Positions 53,089 to 61,986 of a stretch of 62,208 nt of DNA are shown here, piece by piece. Within the stretch, counting starts at the first letter, position 1. Each line of letters starts with the position of its first letter. Below the pieces are notes generated by a model. It was not told the origin of the DNA. It searched no databases and saw only the letters and a program-made list of their open reading frames with translations. Source of the stretch: Gracilibacillus sp. YIM 98692 (GTDB lineage: Bacteria > Bacillota > Bacilli > Bacillales > Amphibacillaceae); NCBI RefSeq assembly GCF_010993965.1, contig NZ_WIXM01000022.1:1-62208 (forward strand), given 5' to 3'. Both the position numbers and the translations under genes were made by a program.

Positions 53089-54063
53089 GTGAAAAAGTAT
53101 ATAGGCATACTTGCAGTCATGTTATCTCTAGGATTTTTGTTGGCAGCATGTGGCGACAATAATGAAAACGGCGGAGAAGATGGAGCTGACGGATGGGTTG
53201 AAAATGTAACCATTTTAACTGGTGGAGAAAATGGTGTTTACTTCCCGTTGGGGGTAGCTATGGCTGAAATTATGGACGAGAATGTCGATGGCGTGAGCGC
53301 TACAGGTGTAGCAAGTGGTGCATCTGTTGTAAACTCTAACGAATTAAATGATGGTGAAGCAGAGTTTGCATTGGTACAAAACGATATTGCCTATAATGCA
53401 CATCAAGGTGAAAAAATGTTTGAGGAAGTAGTAGATGGCTTTAGCGGTGTTTTCACTATCTATCCAGAAACGATTCAAATTGTGACATTAGCAGACAGCG
53501 GTATCCAAACAGTTGAAGATTTAGAAGGTAAGCGTGTTGCTGTTGGGGATGTGGGATCTGGTACAGAAGCGAATGCTAAGCAAATACTAGAAGCACATGA
53601 TATTACGTATGATGATATTAGTGCAGAGTGGATGGGGTTTGGTGATGCATCTACCAACCTTCAGGATGGCAACATTGATGCAGCATTTGTTACAGCTGGT
53701 ACACCTACAGGAAGTATTCAAGAGCTAGCAGCAAGTACAGATATCCGTATTGTAAGTATTTCTTCTGATAAAATTGATCAACTGGAAGAAGAATATCCTT
53801 ATTACACAAGAGAAGAGCTAGATGAAAATACTTATGAAAATTTTGATGCAACTGCAACGACTGTAGCCGTTCAAGCAATGTTAGTTGTACGAAGTGACTT
53901 ACCAGAAGATCAAGTGTATGAGTTAACCAAGTCGATTTTTGAGAACACCGAAGCAATGGAGAATGCACATGAACGTGGAAAGGATTTAACCATTGATACG
54001 GCTCAAAATGGTATGTCTATTGATTTACATCCAGGAGCTGAAAAATACTACAATGAACAATAA
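53089..54063 (+). CDS. TAXI-family TRAP transporter solute-binding lipoprotein
   Basis: The 324-residue protein has a lipoprotein signal peptide with lipobox LLAAC (Cys21), a short Asn/Gly/Glu-rich linker and a TAXI-type periplasmic-binding fold (GGENGVYFPLGVAMAEIM start; VGDVGSGTEANAKQIL loop). Anchored outside the membrane, it would deliver a solute, usually an organic acid or amino acid, to the permease. The substrate cannot be read from sequence. The GTG at 53089 is five bases after gggggag and starts the signal peptide. ATG 53065 is an alternative. Confidence 0.93.
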   Translation: MKKYIGILAVMLSLGFLLAACGDNNENGGEDGADGWVENVTILTGGENGVYFPLGVAMAEIMDENVDGVSATGVASGASVVNSNELNDGEAEFALVQNDIAYNAHQGEKMFEEVVDGFSGVFTIYPETIQIVTLADSGIQTVEDLEGKRVAVGDVGSGTEANAKQILEAHDITYDDISAEWMGFGDASTNLQDGNIDAAFVTAGTPTGSIQELAASTDIRIVSISSDKIDQLEEEYPYYTREELDENTYENFDATATTVAVQAMLVVRSDLPEDQVYELTKSIFENTEAMENAHERGKDLTIDTAQNGMSIDLHPGAEKYYNEQ

Positions 54064-54616
54064 CACATACTTAAATAAAATAGAAAAGGCATTGCTAAAC
54101 AGCAATGCCTTTTTCGAACGGAAAATCTACTTGTTTTTGGTTATAGGATGCCTTTTCCTGTTATACGTTTTTATTCATATGCAGAGCCCAAGATACGTCC
54201 TATTCATAATGGAAGAGAAGACAGAAGATATATTATGGAGCAGTCTTGTTAAGAAGAACGAATGGTTTGAACATGAATATATTCACTCTGTTGAGAAATC
54301 GCCTGTTATAGAAAAGTTCAGAGTCACGTCGTCGAGTGACATAGTCATCATGGAAAGCTGGACCAAATCCTTTGGTGCTGGTTTACCATATGAACACGAG
54401 GGAACAGTAGAATTAAAAAACGGGTTTTACATAACGAAAGACTTAAATCGACCAATACATGGTGGTGCCTTAATCATGAAGCCATCTGATTTATATCCTC
54501 ATGTTTTTCGTTTTCAAGATCAAGAGCTATTTTTATCAGAAGAACCTTTTGTGAAAAAAATCATTCGTATCGATGTACAAAAAATAAAATGGTACGAATT
54601 TTGGCGGCGGTTCTAA
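54053..54616 (+). CDS. DUF1850 protein of TRAP operons
   Basis: The 187-residue protein has one N-terminal membrane segment (about 25-43) and an extracellular domain with EYIHSVEKSPVIEKF, SWTKSFGAGLPY and HGGAL. These are characteristic of the DUF1850 family found next to TAXI-type TRAP genes. Its function is unknown; a role in assembling or regulating the transporter is inferred. The start overlaps the preceding gene by 11 bp. Confidence 0.86.
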   Translation: MNNNTYLNKIEKALLNSNAFFERKIYLFLVIGCLFLLYVFIHMQSPRYVLFIMEEKTEDILWSSLVKKNEWFEHEYIHSVEKSPVIEKFRVTSSSDIVIMESWTKSFGAGLPYEHEGTVELKNGFYITKDLNRPIHGGALIMKPSDLYPHVFRFQDQELFLSEEPFVKKIIRIDVQKIKWYEFWRRF

Positions 54617-54670
54617 TACGAAATAATTTTAAATAAATAAAGAACTTATATAAAAGAGAGGAATGACGCT

Positions 54671-56896
54671 ATGGATGAGAATCAAAAAAAGATGGTACAG
54701 GAGCTAGAAGGAAGTGATCGAGAATTAAAAAACTATTGGGCTTTGATTACTTTATCTGCAGCAATATTTCTATCTGCTTTTCACTTATATGTAGCAGGTT
54801 TTGGTCTGCCAGGTATCGGGTCTAAAACTTTCTTGATTTTACATTTGACGGTGGGGCTTTTGTTAGTCTTTTTGCTATATCCTATTAAAAAAGGACTTAG
54901 TCAATCTACTGTCCCTTGGTATGATATTTTGTTTACTTTGATTACTTTATTTGTAGGGATATACATTATTCAAAATCAAACATCTTCCTCGATAATGTCT
55001 GGTCGACCAACAGAAATGGACTTGTTTTTTGGGTTAGCGCTTATTGTTTTAGTTTTAGAAGCAACCAGACGAGTTGTAGGAAAGCCACTTGTGATTATTG
55101 CTTCTATTTTTATCGCCTACTTCTTTTTAGGTGAATATATGCCAGGCCAGTTTTTCCATAACCGTGGGGATTTTGAGCGGTTTGTCTATGAAATTACTTA
55201 TCGGAACAATGGTATTTTTGGGACTCCTATTTATGCGTCAGCCCAATTTGTCTACATCTTTATTTTATTTGGAGCGATTTTAGAATCAACTGGTGCAGGA
55301 AGAATGTTTATTGACTTAGCTCTTCGCTCATTCGGTAAATATAAAGGTGGACCAGCCAAAGCTGGCGTTGTTGCAAGTGGTATGATGGGGAGTATTTCAG
55401 GAAGTTCAACAGCAAATGCAGTGACAACTGGGACGTTTACCATTCCATTAATGAAAAAAGTAGGCTTTAAACCACATGTTGCTGGCGGGGTGGAGGTAGC
55501 CGCCTCTTCCAGTGGTCAGTTCTTACCTCCAATCATGGGAGCAGCAGCCTTTATTATGGTTGAGTTTACAGGTATTCCATATTATCAAATTATTCAAAGT
55601 GCCATCATCCCAGCTGTACTAGCATATATTGGAATCTTGTTCATGGTACATTTTGAGGCATCTAAGCATGACATAACCGGAATGAATAAAAAGGATTTAG
55701 CTTCAGGCAGAAAATTATTACTCCAACAGGGATATTTAATTATTCCGATTATTGTCTTATTGTATTACTTAGTCTATGAGCGTGTTTCTGTAAACAATTC
55801 TGCTTTCTTCTCTATCATTATCTTGCTGGTATTAGCTGTCTTTGCCCATCGTTTTAAGGCAAGCTTTGGCAGGACGCTTATATACGCAGTGGTTCTGCTT
55901 GGGATTGCTTATGGTTTTCAGTTTTTAGTAAATGTCATTAATAGTGGGTTATATTCTTTAAATGACGTATTTAACATGAGCTTCTTTAGTGTAGAAACGA
56001 TTCGTTGGAAACCGGAAATAACAATCTTAATTTTATCAGGTATTGTGATCGCATTACTTTTTGCTGTTTTTCAGAACAAAAAAAAGATTGATGCCGCCCC
56101 TGTTCGTTTTGGATGGAAGCAAACCTTAGCAGGTTTTGAAACCGCTGCAAGAAATGCTTTATCCATAATTGTGGCCTGTGCTACAGCAGGTATATTAATC
56201 GGTGTGATTACTACATCTGGACTCTCGACAAAGTTTACTAGAATTGTAATTAACTTCTCAGAAACCCTTACGAATGCATTGCCGAGTTTCCTTGTAACAG
56301 ATAACACACAGTTATATTTTGCACTGATTTTAACAGTGTTTGCCTGTTTATTATTAGGATTAGGTCTACCGACAACGGCTACTTATGTCGTATTAGCTGC
56401 TATTGTTGCACCAATTTTAACCGACATGGGTGTTCATATTTTAATTGCACACTTGTTTGTCCTTTATTATGGTGTCCTAGCGGATGATACTCCGCCTATT
56501 AACTTACCAGCATATGCGACAGCTGGAATTGCAAACGCAGGACCTGTACGAACAGGTATACAAGGTTTTAAATATGATGCAGCAGCTTTATTACTACCTT
56601 TTGTCTTTACCATGAATCCAACTATTTTATTTTTGACAGATGCAAGTTGGTATGAGGTAATATGGGCGATTATCACTGCAACTATCGGCATGATTGCTTT
56701 TGCTTCGTTTATTCAAAACTGGTTTATTCAACGATATCGTTGGTTTGAAAGAATACTAGCTCTAGTTTCTGCTCTTTTATTTATTCAAAGTAATTTAGTT
56801 ACAGATATGATTGCTGTAGGATTTATGGCATTGTTATTCTTATTACAATCTATACGGTCTAACTCTAAAAAAGATATTCACCCTACACCTATGTAG
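54671..56896 (+). CDS. TRAP transporter fused permease (4TM/12TM)
   Basis: The 741-residue membrane protein fuses a DctQ-like four-helix part (about 25-160) with a DctM-like large permease (about 185-740). GSISGSSTANAVTTGTFTIPLM and GLGLPTTATYVV are the paired signature loops. It imports solute with a sodium or proton gradient, consistent with a salt-tolerant lifestyle. agaggaatg precedes the ATG. It completes a three-gene TAXI operon. Confidence 0.95.
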   Translation: MDENQKKMVQELEGSDRELKNYWALITLSAAIFLSAFHLYVAGFGLPGIGSKTFLILHLTVGLLLVFLLYPIKKGLSQSTVPWYDILFTLITLFVGIYIIQNQTSSSIMSGRPTEMDLFFGLALIVLVLEATRRVVGKPLVIIASIFIAYFFLGEYMPGQFFHNRGDFERFVYEITYRNNGIFGTPIYASAQFVYIFILFGAILESTGAGRMFIDLALRSFGKYKGGPAKAGVVASGMMGSISGSSTANAVTTGTFTIPLMKKVGFKPHVAGGVEVAASSSGQFLPPIMGAAAFIMVEFTGIPYYQIIQSAIIPAVLAYIGILFMVHFEASKHDITGMNKKDLASGRKLLLQQGYLIIPIIVLLYYLVYERVSVNNSAFFSIIILLVLAVFAHRFKASFGRTLIYAVVLLGIAYGFQFLVNVINSGLYSLNDVFNMSFFSVETIRWKPEITILILSGIVIALLFAVFQNKKKIDAAPVRFGWKQTLAGFETAARNALSIIVACATAGILIGVITTSGLSTKFTRIVINFSETLTNALPSFLVTDNTQLYFALILTVFACLLLGLGLPTTATYVVLAAIVAPILTDMGVHILIAHLFVLYYGVLADDTPPINLPAYATAGIANAGPVRTGIQGFKYDAAALLLPFVFTMNPTILFLTDASWYEVIWAIITATIGMIAFASFIQNWFIQRYRWFERILALVSALLFIQSNLVTDMIAVGFMALLFLLQSIRSNSKKDIHPTPM

Positions 56897-57157
56897 AAAC
56901 CGGCCAAAGGAAGCTTGAGTAGATGTCGCACTTTTGCCCTTGGGTGAAAGCGAGTATTTTTCCACAGCGGAGATATAGCGCTCATTTTGTAAAAGACTAA
57001 GTGCTAACCAAGTTTTTCTTATATCCTGTTAAATCAATTGTTTCTCCTACTATTAGATGCTGCTAAATAGATTTCGGATTGCTTGATATTCTTGGCATAA
57101 CCTCGTCGCTTGTCCCATATAGTTAAATACAGGAAAGCCTATAGGGGGAGAATGCGT
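56897..57157 (+). other. gap between TRAP permease and cwlD
   Basis: No gene is supported. On the minus strand a frame stays open from about 57005 to beyond 56897 but has no start codon. A possible sporulation-type promoter (GCATAA at 57095-57100, CATATAGT at 57116-57123) lies 35 bp before cwlD. No terminator is obvious for the TRAP operon. Confidence 0.35.
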
Positions 57158-57877
57158 ATGCCAAGCATAGTCAAGGTTGTATTATGGTTAATTGGATTGT
57201 TTTTGTTGATCATCTTAATGCAGTATCCGATGCAACGATCTTTGGATTCATGGCAATCATGGTCACTTCCACTTGCAGGGAAAACGGTAGTGATTGATCC
57301 TGGTCACGGTGGTGTAGATGGTGGTGCTGTGGGTGACGATAATACCTTGGAAAAAGATATTACATTAGCAGTGTCTAATATGCTTCGAGACTATCTACAG
57401 CAAGCGGGAGCTGTCGTTTATTTAACGAGAGAAGGAGATTATGATCTTGCAGAAGAAGATACCCAAGGTTATTCCAAAAGAAAAGTAGAAGATATTCATC
57501 AAAGGGTTGCATTTATTAAAGAAAAAGAAGCAGATTTATTCGTTAGTGTTCATTTAAATGCTCTGCCGAATAAAAAATGGAAAGGTGCGCAAACTTTTTA
57601 TTTCCCGGGAAAAGAAAAGAATGAGTTGCTTGCTACATCAATACAGGATGAGATTATTCGTAATTTAGAAAATACGAATCGAAAAGCATTACCTCTTCAT
57701 CAAATATTTTTACTAAAATATGCAGAAACGACAGGAGCTTTAGTTGAAATTGGTTTTTTGTCAAATAGTGAAGAGAGAGGATTGTTAAAAACGAGAAGGT
57801 ATCAACAAAAAATGGCCGCAAGTATTTATGAGGGTATTCTTCATTACGTTATGGTAAATAAAAAAGAACAAGGATAG
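57158..57877 (+). CDS. cwlD: N-acetylmuramoyl-L-alanine amidase CwlD
   Basis: CwlD removes peptide stems from spore-cortex peptidoglycan, the first step in muramic-lactam formation needed for germination. The 239-residue protein has a membrane anchor (about 5-25) and an Amidase_3 domain with the zinc-site motifs DPGHGG, the Glu of LEKDITL, SVHLNA and the catalytic-Glu segment EIGFLSN. ATG 57158 is eight bases after tagggggag; ATG 57152 is too close to it. Its partner PdaA would be elsewhere. Confidence 0.93.
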   Translation: MPSIVKVVLWLIGLFLLIILMQYPMQRSLDSWQSWSLPLAGKTVVIDPGHGGVDGGAVGDDNTLEKDITLAVSNMLRDYLQQAGAVVYLTREGDYDLAEEDTQGYSKRKVEDIHQRVAFIKEKEADLFVSVHLNALPNKKWKGAQTFYFPGKEKNELLATSIQDEIIRNLENTNRKALPLHQIFLLKYAETTGALVEIGFLSNSEERGLLKTRRYQQKMAASIYEGILHYVMVNKKEQG

Positions 57878-57962
57878 TGTATCTTCATTCTGCTTGGTAT
57901 AGTATAAGACGAATTTGTGTTATACTAGCAATAGATTCATACTAATAATTGAGGTGACTATT

Positions 57963-59009
57963 TTGCTTACGGAACAACACGTGCTAGAATTGTTGCATAA
58001 GATGAAGGATCCATTTTTACATAAAACATTTAAGGAAACAGAGGGGATCGAAGAGGTTTCCATTAAGGAAGAAAAAAAACATGTTAGCGTAAAATTGGCT
58101 ATTGCTAAGACGAACACAGCAGAACAAATGCAATTGCAGCAAGAGTTGGTAGCTGCATTAAAACAATTAGGTGCTGTTACAGTCGGATTAAGATTTTCTC
58201 AACTTCCGGAAGAAACTATTGCCAAGTATCAACCAACATCTGAAGAAAGACCATCTTTATTAAGTGAAAATTCAAAAACAAAATTTTTAGCTATTGCAAG
58301 TGGTAAAGGTGGTGTAGGAAAGTCAACGGTTACTGTTAATACAGCGGTAGCATTAGCTAGACTAGGTAAAAAAGTAGGAATTATTGACGCAGATATCTAC
58401 GGATTTAGTGTTCCTGATATGATGGGTGTAGAAGAGCGCCCTAAATTAAAAGGTAATAAAATTATTCCAGTGGAGCGATTTGGCGTGCAAATCATGTCCA
58501 TGGGCTTTTTTGTTGAAGACAATTCACCTGTTGTTTGGCGTGGTCCGCGTTTAGGGAAAATGCTAAAAAGTTTTTTCAAAGAGGTAGTTTGGGATGATTT
58601 AGACTATTTATTATTAGACTTACCTCCAGGAACTGGAGATGTAGCATTAGATGTTCATAATTTAATACCTTCTTCTAAAGAATTAATTGTCACAACACCT
58701 CACCCAACAGCTGCTTTTGTTGCTGCAAGAGCAGGACAAATGGCAATAGATACCGACCATGAAATACTTGGTATTATTGAGAACATGTCTTACTTTGAAA
58801 GTAAAGTTACTGGGGAGAAGGAATATGTATTTGGAAAAGGTGGAGGGGACAAGCTAGCTGATGTCCTCCATACAAGCGTTATTGGACGCTTGTCACTACA
58901 GCAGCCATTCGAAGAAGAAGGTGTTTTTGCTCCATCCGTATATCAAGAAGAGCATCCAAACGGAAAGGAATACCTAGAGATTGCTCAAAAAATATTAGAC
59001 GAGATGTAA
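57963..59009 (+). CDS. salA: Mrp/NBP35-family ATPase SalA
   Basis: The 348-residue protein has an N-terminal DUF59 (MIP18-like) domain (1-85) and a P-loop ATPase with GKGGVGKST (114-122). In B. subtilis SalA represses scoC and affects exoprotease production; the wider family carries Fe-S clusters. No CxxC cluster motif is seen near the C-terminus. The TTG at 57963 lies five bases after gaggtga. TGTTATACT (57918-57926) could be an extended -10. Confidence 0.92.
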   Translation: MLTEQHVLELLHKMKDPFLHKTFKETEGIEEVSIKEEKKHVSVKLAIAKTNTAEQMQLQQELVAALKQLGAVTVGLRFSQLPEETIAKYQPTSEERPSLLSENSKTKFLAIASGKGGVGKSTVTVNTAVALARLGKKVGIIDADIYGFSVPDMMGVEERPKLKGNKIIPVERFGVQIMSMGFFVEDNSPVVWRGPRLGKMLKSFFKEVVWDDLDYLLLDLPPGTGDVALDVHNLIPSSKELIVTTPHPTAAFVAARAGQMAIDTDHEILGIIENMSYFESKVTGEKEYVFGKGGGDKLADVLHTSVIGRLSLQQPFEEEGVFAPSVYQEEHPNGKEYLEIAQKILDEM

Positions 59010-59016
59010 GTAATAT

Positions 59017-59050
59017 AGTGGAGCGTTTTTCTAAACGCTCCACTTTTTTA
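59017..59050. terminator. terminator between convergent salA and gerD
   Basis: agtggagcgttt pairs with aaacgctccact around ttct. It has six T on the + strand and A-rich flank on the other side, so it can serve both genes. Confidence 0.88.
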
Positions 59051-59060
59051 CTTATGACTG

Positions 59061-59696
59061 CTACTGTCCACCACCTTCAGATTGGCCGCCCCCTTGGCCG
59101 CCACCTTCTCCTTGTTTACCTCCGTCGCCTGACTGGCCTCCGCCACTAGGTTTCATTTCTTCAGCAGCTTTTAAAATGATTTCTGACATTTTTGCTTTAA
59201 ACATTGGGGAATTGAAGGTTTCTTCCATTACTTTTTGTAAATGTTCTCGAAACTGCTGCCCTGTAAGAACTTTTGTTATTTGCTGCTCCATTTCAGGATT
59301 ACTTAATACCTCTATTAATTTTTTTTGGAATTCCGGATCACTCATTAACCCTTTCATGACATCCTCGTGTTGTTCTTGCAAGGCTTTAGCGAATGATTCC
59401 ACGAACTTCGGGTCTTCAAACATTTTAGTCCAAAATTCTTTTCCTTTATCTGAAGACAAAGCTTCTTCAATCGATGTTTTAACGATTTTAGAATCAATCA
59501 CATAGGTTTTTTGCATATCATCACTGGATAAGACCTCTGTGATTGCTTTTTTACCATCATCTGTACTCAATATATCTGTCACCATTTTTTTCGTTCCTTC
59601 ATATTCACCTTCTTGATTACTGGTGTTATTGTTGCCTCCGCAACTGGTCAAAACGAATAAGGTGAGTAAAATAATAAGAAAATATCGATATTGCAT
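59061..59696 (-). CDS. gerD: spore germination lipoprotein GerD
   Basis: GerD clusters nutrient receptors into the germinosome in the spore inner membrane. The 211-residue protein has a lipoprotein signal with Cys19 (LTSC), a helical core rich in short repeated units ending in Ser-Asp or Asn-Pro, and a Gly/Gln/Ser-rich tail (about 180-211) typical of the family. It is transcribed against salA and kbaA; a forespore SigG promoter is expected but not clear. Confidence 0.93.
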   Translation of the reverse strand: MQYRYFLIILLTLFVLTSCGGNNNTSNQEGEYEGTKKMVTDILSTDDGKKAITEVLSSDDMQKTYVIDSKIVKTSIEEALSSDKGKEFWTKMFEDPKFVESFAKALQEQHEDVMKGLMSDPEFQKKLIEVLSNPEMEQQITKVLTGQQFREHLQKVMEETFNSPMFKAKMSEIILKAAEEMKPSGGGQSGDGGKQGEGGGQGGGQSEGGGQ

Positions 59697-59868
59697 GATA
59701 TATCGCTACCTTTCGTTAATGGTATAGCTATTTTAGAATCACTGATTAAAATAAGCCGCTATTAATAATATGGTGACATTTAAATTTTATATGTATTTAA
59801 AGCGAAAAAAAGTCGTGTTCATGGTAAAATGTTTTCATGTAGAATTGCTATAACTAGGAGGATATATT

Positions 59869-60453
59869 TTGAAAAGCCGTGATGTAGTTCGTTTGTTTTT
59901 TTCTACGCTATTAATAGGTGGTATGTCGACATTAATCACCAGTTTTTTTGTGAAAACTGATTCCTATAAGGAGTTTTTAAACCCATTTAACTGGTTTGAA
60001 ATTCTAGGTTTACTTATTTTTTTTATCGCTCTAGGTTTTGTATTTAGCTTAATTAGTCAAATGGGGTATTTTGCATACTTAACTGTAAATCAATTTGCCC
60101 TTGGTTTATTTCGCGGTGTTTGGCCGATGATTCAAATGGCTCTTATTGCTTTTACTCTGTTTGATTTAGTTTATTTTCGGTATAACGCAGCGGGTAATGA
60201 ATCATTAATGCCATATTTATTAACGGCCATTGTATTATTTGTTACTGGTTGGATCGTAGCGGGTATAAAAGCAAAGAAAACGAATAAAAAAGCTTTTATA
60301 CCAGCCTTATTTTTTATGATTGTGGTTACCACTATTGAATGGGTGCCAGGCTTAAGAACAAGTGGAGGGGACTATGCATGGTTAATGATTGTCCCTTTAG
60401 TTTTGTGTAACACTTATCAACTTCTTATTTTGCATCGATTCACGAAAAAATAG
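59869..60453 (+). CDS. kbaA: KinB-signalling activator KbaA
   Basis: The 194-residue protein has about six membrane helices. It matches KbaA, which supports the KinB branch of the sporulation phosphorelay. Conserved features are the FLNPFNWFEILG segment and the polar SGGDYAWLMIVPL loop. The TTG start follows taggagga. The position between gerD and pdaB is that of B. subtilis. Confidence 0.9.
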   Translation: MKSRDVVRLFFSTLLIGGMSTLITSFFVKTDSYKEFLNPFNWFEILGLLIFFIALGFVFSLISQMGYFAYLTVNQFALGLFRGVWPMIQMALIAFTLFDLVYFRYNAAGNESLMPYLLTAIVLFVTGWIVAGIKAKKTNKKAFIPALFFMIVVTTIEWVPGLRTSGGDYAWLMIVPLVLCNTYQLLILHRFTKK

Positions 60454-60475
60454 ACCCTAATGAAGGGTCTATTTT
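60447..60475. terminator. bidirectional terminator between kbaA and pdaB
   Basis: aaaatagaccct pairs with agggtctatttt around a 5-nt loop, with A and T tracts on both sides. It overlaps the kbaA stop region and ends both convergent genes. Confidence 0.88.
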
Positions 60476-61238
60476 AGTTTGTTAATTCCTCTTGTTTTGA
60501 TTCCGCTTGAGTTATCATTTCGGAGATAGTGGTTAATTCCATGCCTCGCTGTTTAATCTCTGGAATAATAGTCGATAAAGCTTTATCTGTTTGCTTGACT
60601 GCATCCGACGCATGCAATAATACTATGTCACCATTACTTGCATTAGATAATACATGCTCTTTAATAACATCTGTGCCAGGGTTTTCCCAATCATTAGGGT
60701 TGATGCTCCAATGAATGACTTTAAACCCTTGATTTTCTGCTATAGAAAGTACATCTTTATTAATATGACCGTTTGGAGGCCTTAATAAGTATACATCTTC
60801 GAATCCCAATTTTCGGAATGTGTCTTTAGCTTTTAACATATCTCGTCTAATTGCCTCGGTATCTTGTTCTACATATGACTTATATTGGTATCCCAACATT
60901 CCAATTTCATGCTTATCTTCTGCAATTTTTTCCAATAAATCTGGATGACGTTCCGCCCATTCTCCACTTAAGAAAAAAGTAGCTCTTACATCATTTTGCC
61001 TCAATTCCTCTAAAATAGGATCTAATTTTTCATTTCCATAATGTATATTAAATGTTAAGGAGATGGAGGAGTGTTCTGAGTCCCCAGCACTTAAAGCTTT
61101 AGGTGCATCTTGATTAGAAAAAACAGTTGGGGTGTAATTAGTTTCTAAAAATAAGAACAATGCTACAAAAAATGCGATTGGTACTAATAAGAATAGTTTC
61201 TTTTCTTTTTTTATATCAATGATATACAGTTGCTTCAT
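60474..61238 (-). CDS. pdaB: polysaccharide deacetylase family sporulation protein PdaB
   Basis: The 254-residue protein has an N-terminal membrane segment (about 14-32) and a NodB-type domain (about 55-235). PdaB is needed for spore stability in B. subtilis. The first motif reads SLTFNIHYG, where the family has TFD: the presumed catalytic base Asp is Asn (codon at 61047-61049). The usual HxxxH metal pair is also absent (EIGMLGYQY), whereas LLRPPNG is kept. Enzyme activity is therefore doubtful. aaggaggg precedes the ATG. Confidence 0.9.
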   Translation of the reverse strand: MKQLYIIDIKKEKKLFLLVPIAFFVALFLFLETNYTPTVFSNQDAPKALSAGDSEHSSISLTFNIHYGNEKLDPILEELRQNDVRATFFLSGEWAERHPDLLEKIAEDKHEIGMLGYQYKSYVEQDTEAIRRDMLKAKDTFRKLGFEDVYLLRPPNGHINKDVLSIAENQGFKVIHWSINPNDWENPGTDVIKEHVLSNASNGDIVLLHASDAVKQTDKALSTIIPEIKQRGMELTTISEMITQAESKQEELTN

Positions 61239-61391
61239 GAATTCCCTCCTTCATTTTTCCTCATAAAGACAAGCCTAATTCATTCTATGAAGGATAATCA
61301 TTAAATATGTTGTCTAAAAATGTTTAAATTTAGAAAAATGAAGGAATATAGTACGTAACGATATTACAGTATCATTAATAGGAGTGAAAGT

Positions 61392-61613
61392 ATGTTAGGT
61401 TTACTGATAAATGATGAAGAACAAAGTGAATTGCAATTTGTCATAAAAAGAGAATTAGATGAGTTATTATTAGATTTAGAGGATCATCGAATTGATCAAG
61501 TGGTGAAGCAAGCAATGCGCGAAAGGTACAAAGTATTATTTCAATTATTTCGAAGAGTTGCTAGTAATGATGATATCGTGAAATATGTACCAGATAGAGT
61601 GAAAATTGAATAA
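61392..61613 (+). CDS. small conserved-looking protein of unknown function
   Basis: I do not recognise this 73-residue protein. It is predicted helical and charged (NDEEQSELQFVIKRELDELL and FQLFRRVASNDDI segments), with no signal peptide or membrane segment. A good aggagtg site lies seven bases before the ATG, and the reading frame fills most of the gap between pdaB and the rRNA promoters. It is likely a real gene. Confidence 0.72.
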   Translation: MLGLLINDEEQSELQFVIKRELDELLLDLEDHRIDQVVKQAMRERYKVLFQLFRRVASNDDIVKYVPDRVKIE

Positions 61614-61740
61614 AGGTTGAGAATAGGGTATTATATCAGGTTGTGAAATAAAGTACCTCTTTAAAAGTTAATTTTAAACCTGTGTTATGATGCTGGAGCG
61701 ATAACGTTTAGGGTGCATCTAAAAAAATTCTAAAATACCC

Positions 61741-61769
61741 TTGTCATTATACAAAGGTTATGGTATATT
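61741..61769 (+). promoter_or_regulatory. rRNA operon promoter P1
   Basis: TTGTCA (61741-61746), 17 bp and TATATT (61764-61769) with extended TG (TGGTATATT). Confidence 0.75.
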
Positions 61770-61835
61770 ATCACTTGTCGTTGATAAAGACATACACGCA
61801 TTCCCCAATAAAGGGCACAAAAATTCAAAAAGTTA

Positions 61836-61864
61836 TTGACAATCTACTCAAAGCGTGATATATT
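61836..61864 (+). promoter_or_regulatory. rRNA operon promoter P2
   Basis: TTGACA (61836-61841), 17 bp and TATATT (61859-61864) with extended TG (TGATATATT). The start would fall near G61872, fitting GTP-initiated rRNA promoters. Confidence 0.88.
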
Positions 61865-61893
61865 ATGTCTTGTCGCAAAAAAACGACAAAAAT

Positions 61894-61908
61894 TGATCTT
61901 TGAAAACT
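61894..61908 (+). promoter_or_regulatory. boxA-like antitermination element of the rRNA leader
   Basis: tgatctttgaaaact matches the boxA-type leader sequence ahead of Bacillus 16S genes. A ttgtcg/cgacaa hairpin (61870-61889) precedes it. Confidence 0.75.
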
Positions 61909-61986
61909 GAACAAAACAACCAGTATGTTAAGTACATGCTAGCTTATAAAAGCGAGCAAACGTTAAAGAACAGTTAAGAAACAAAC

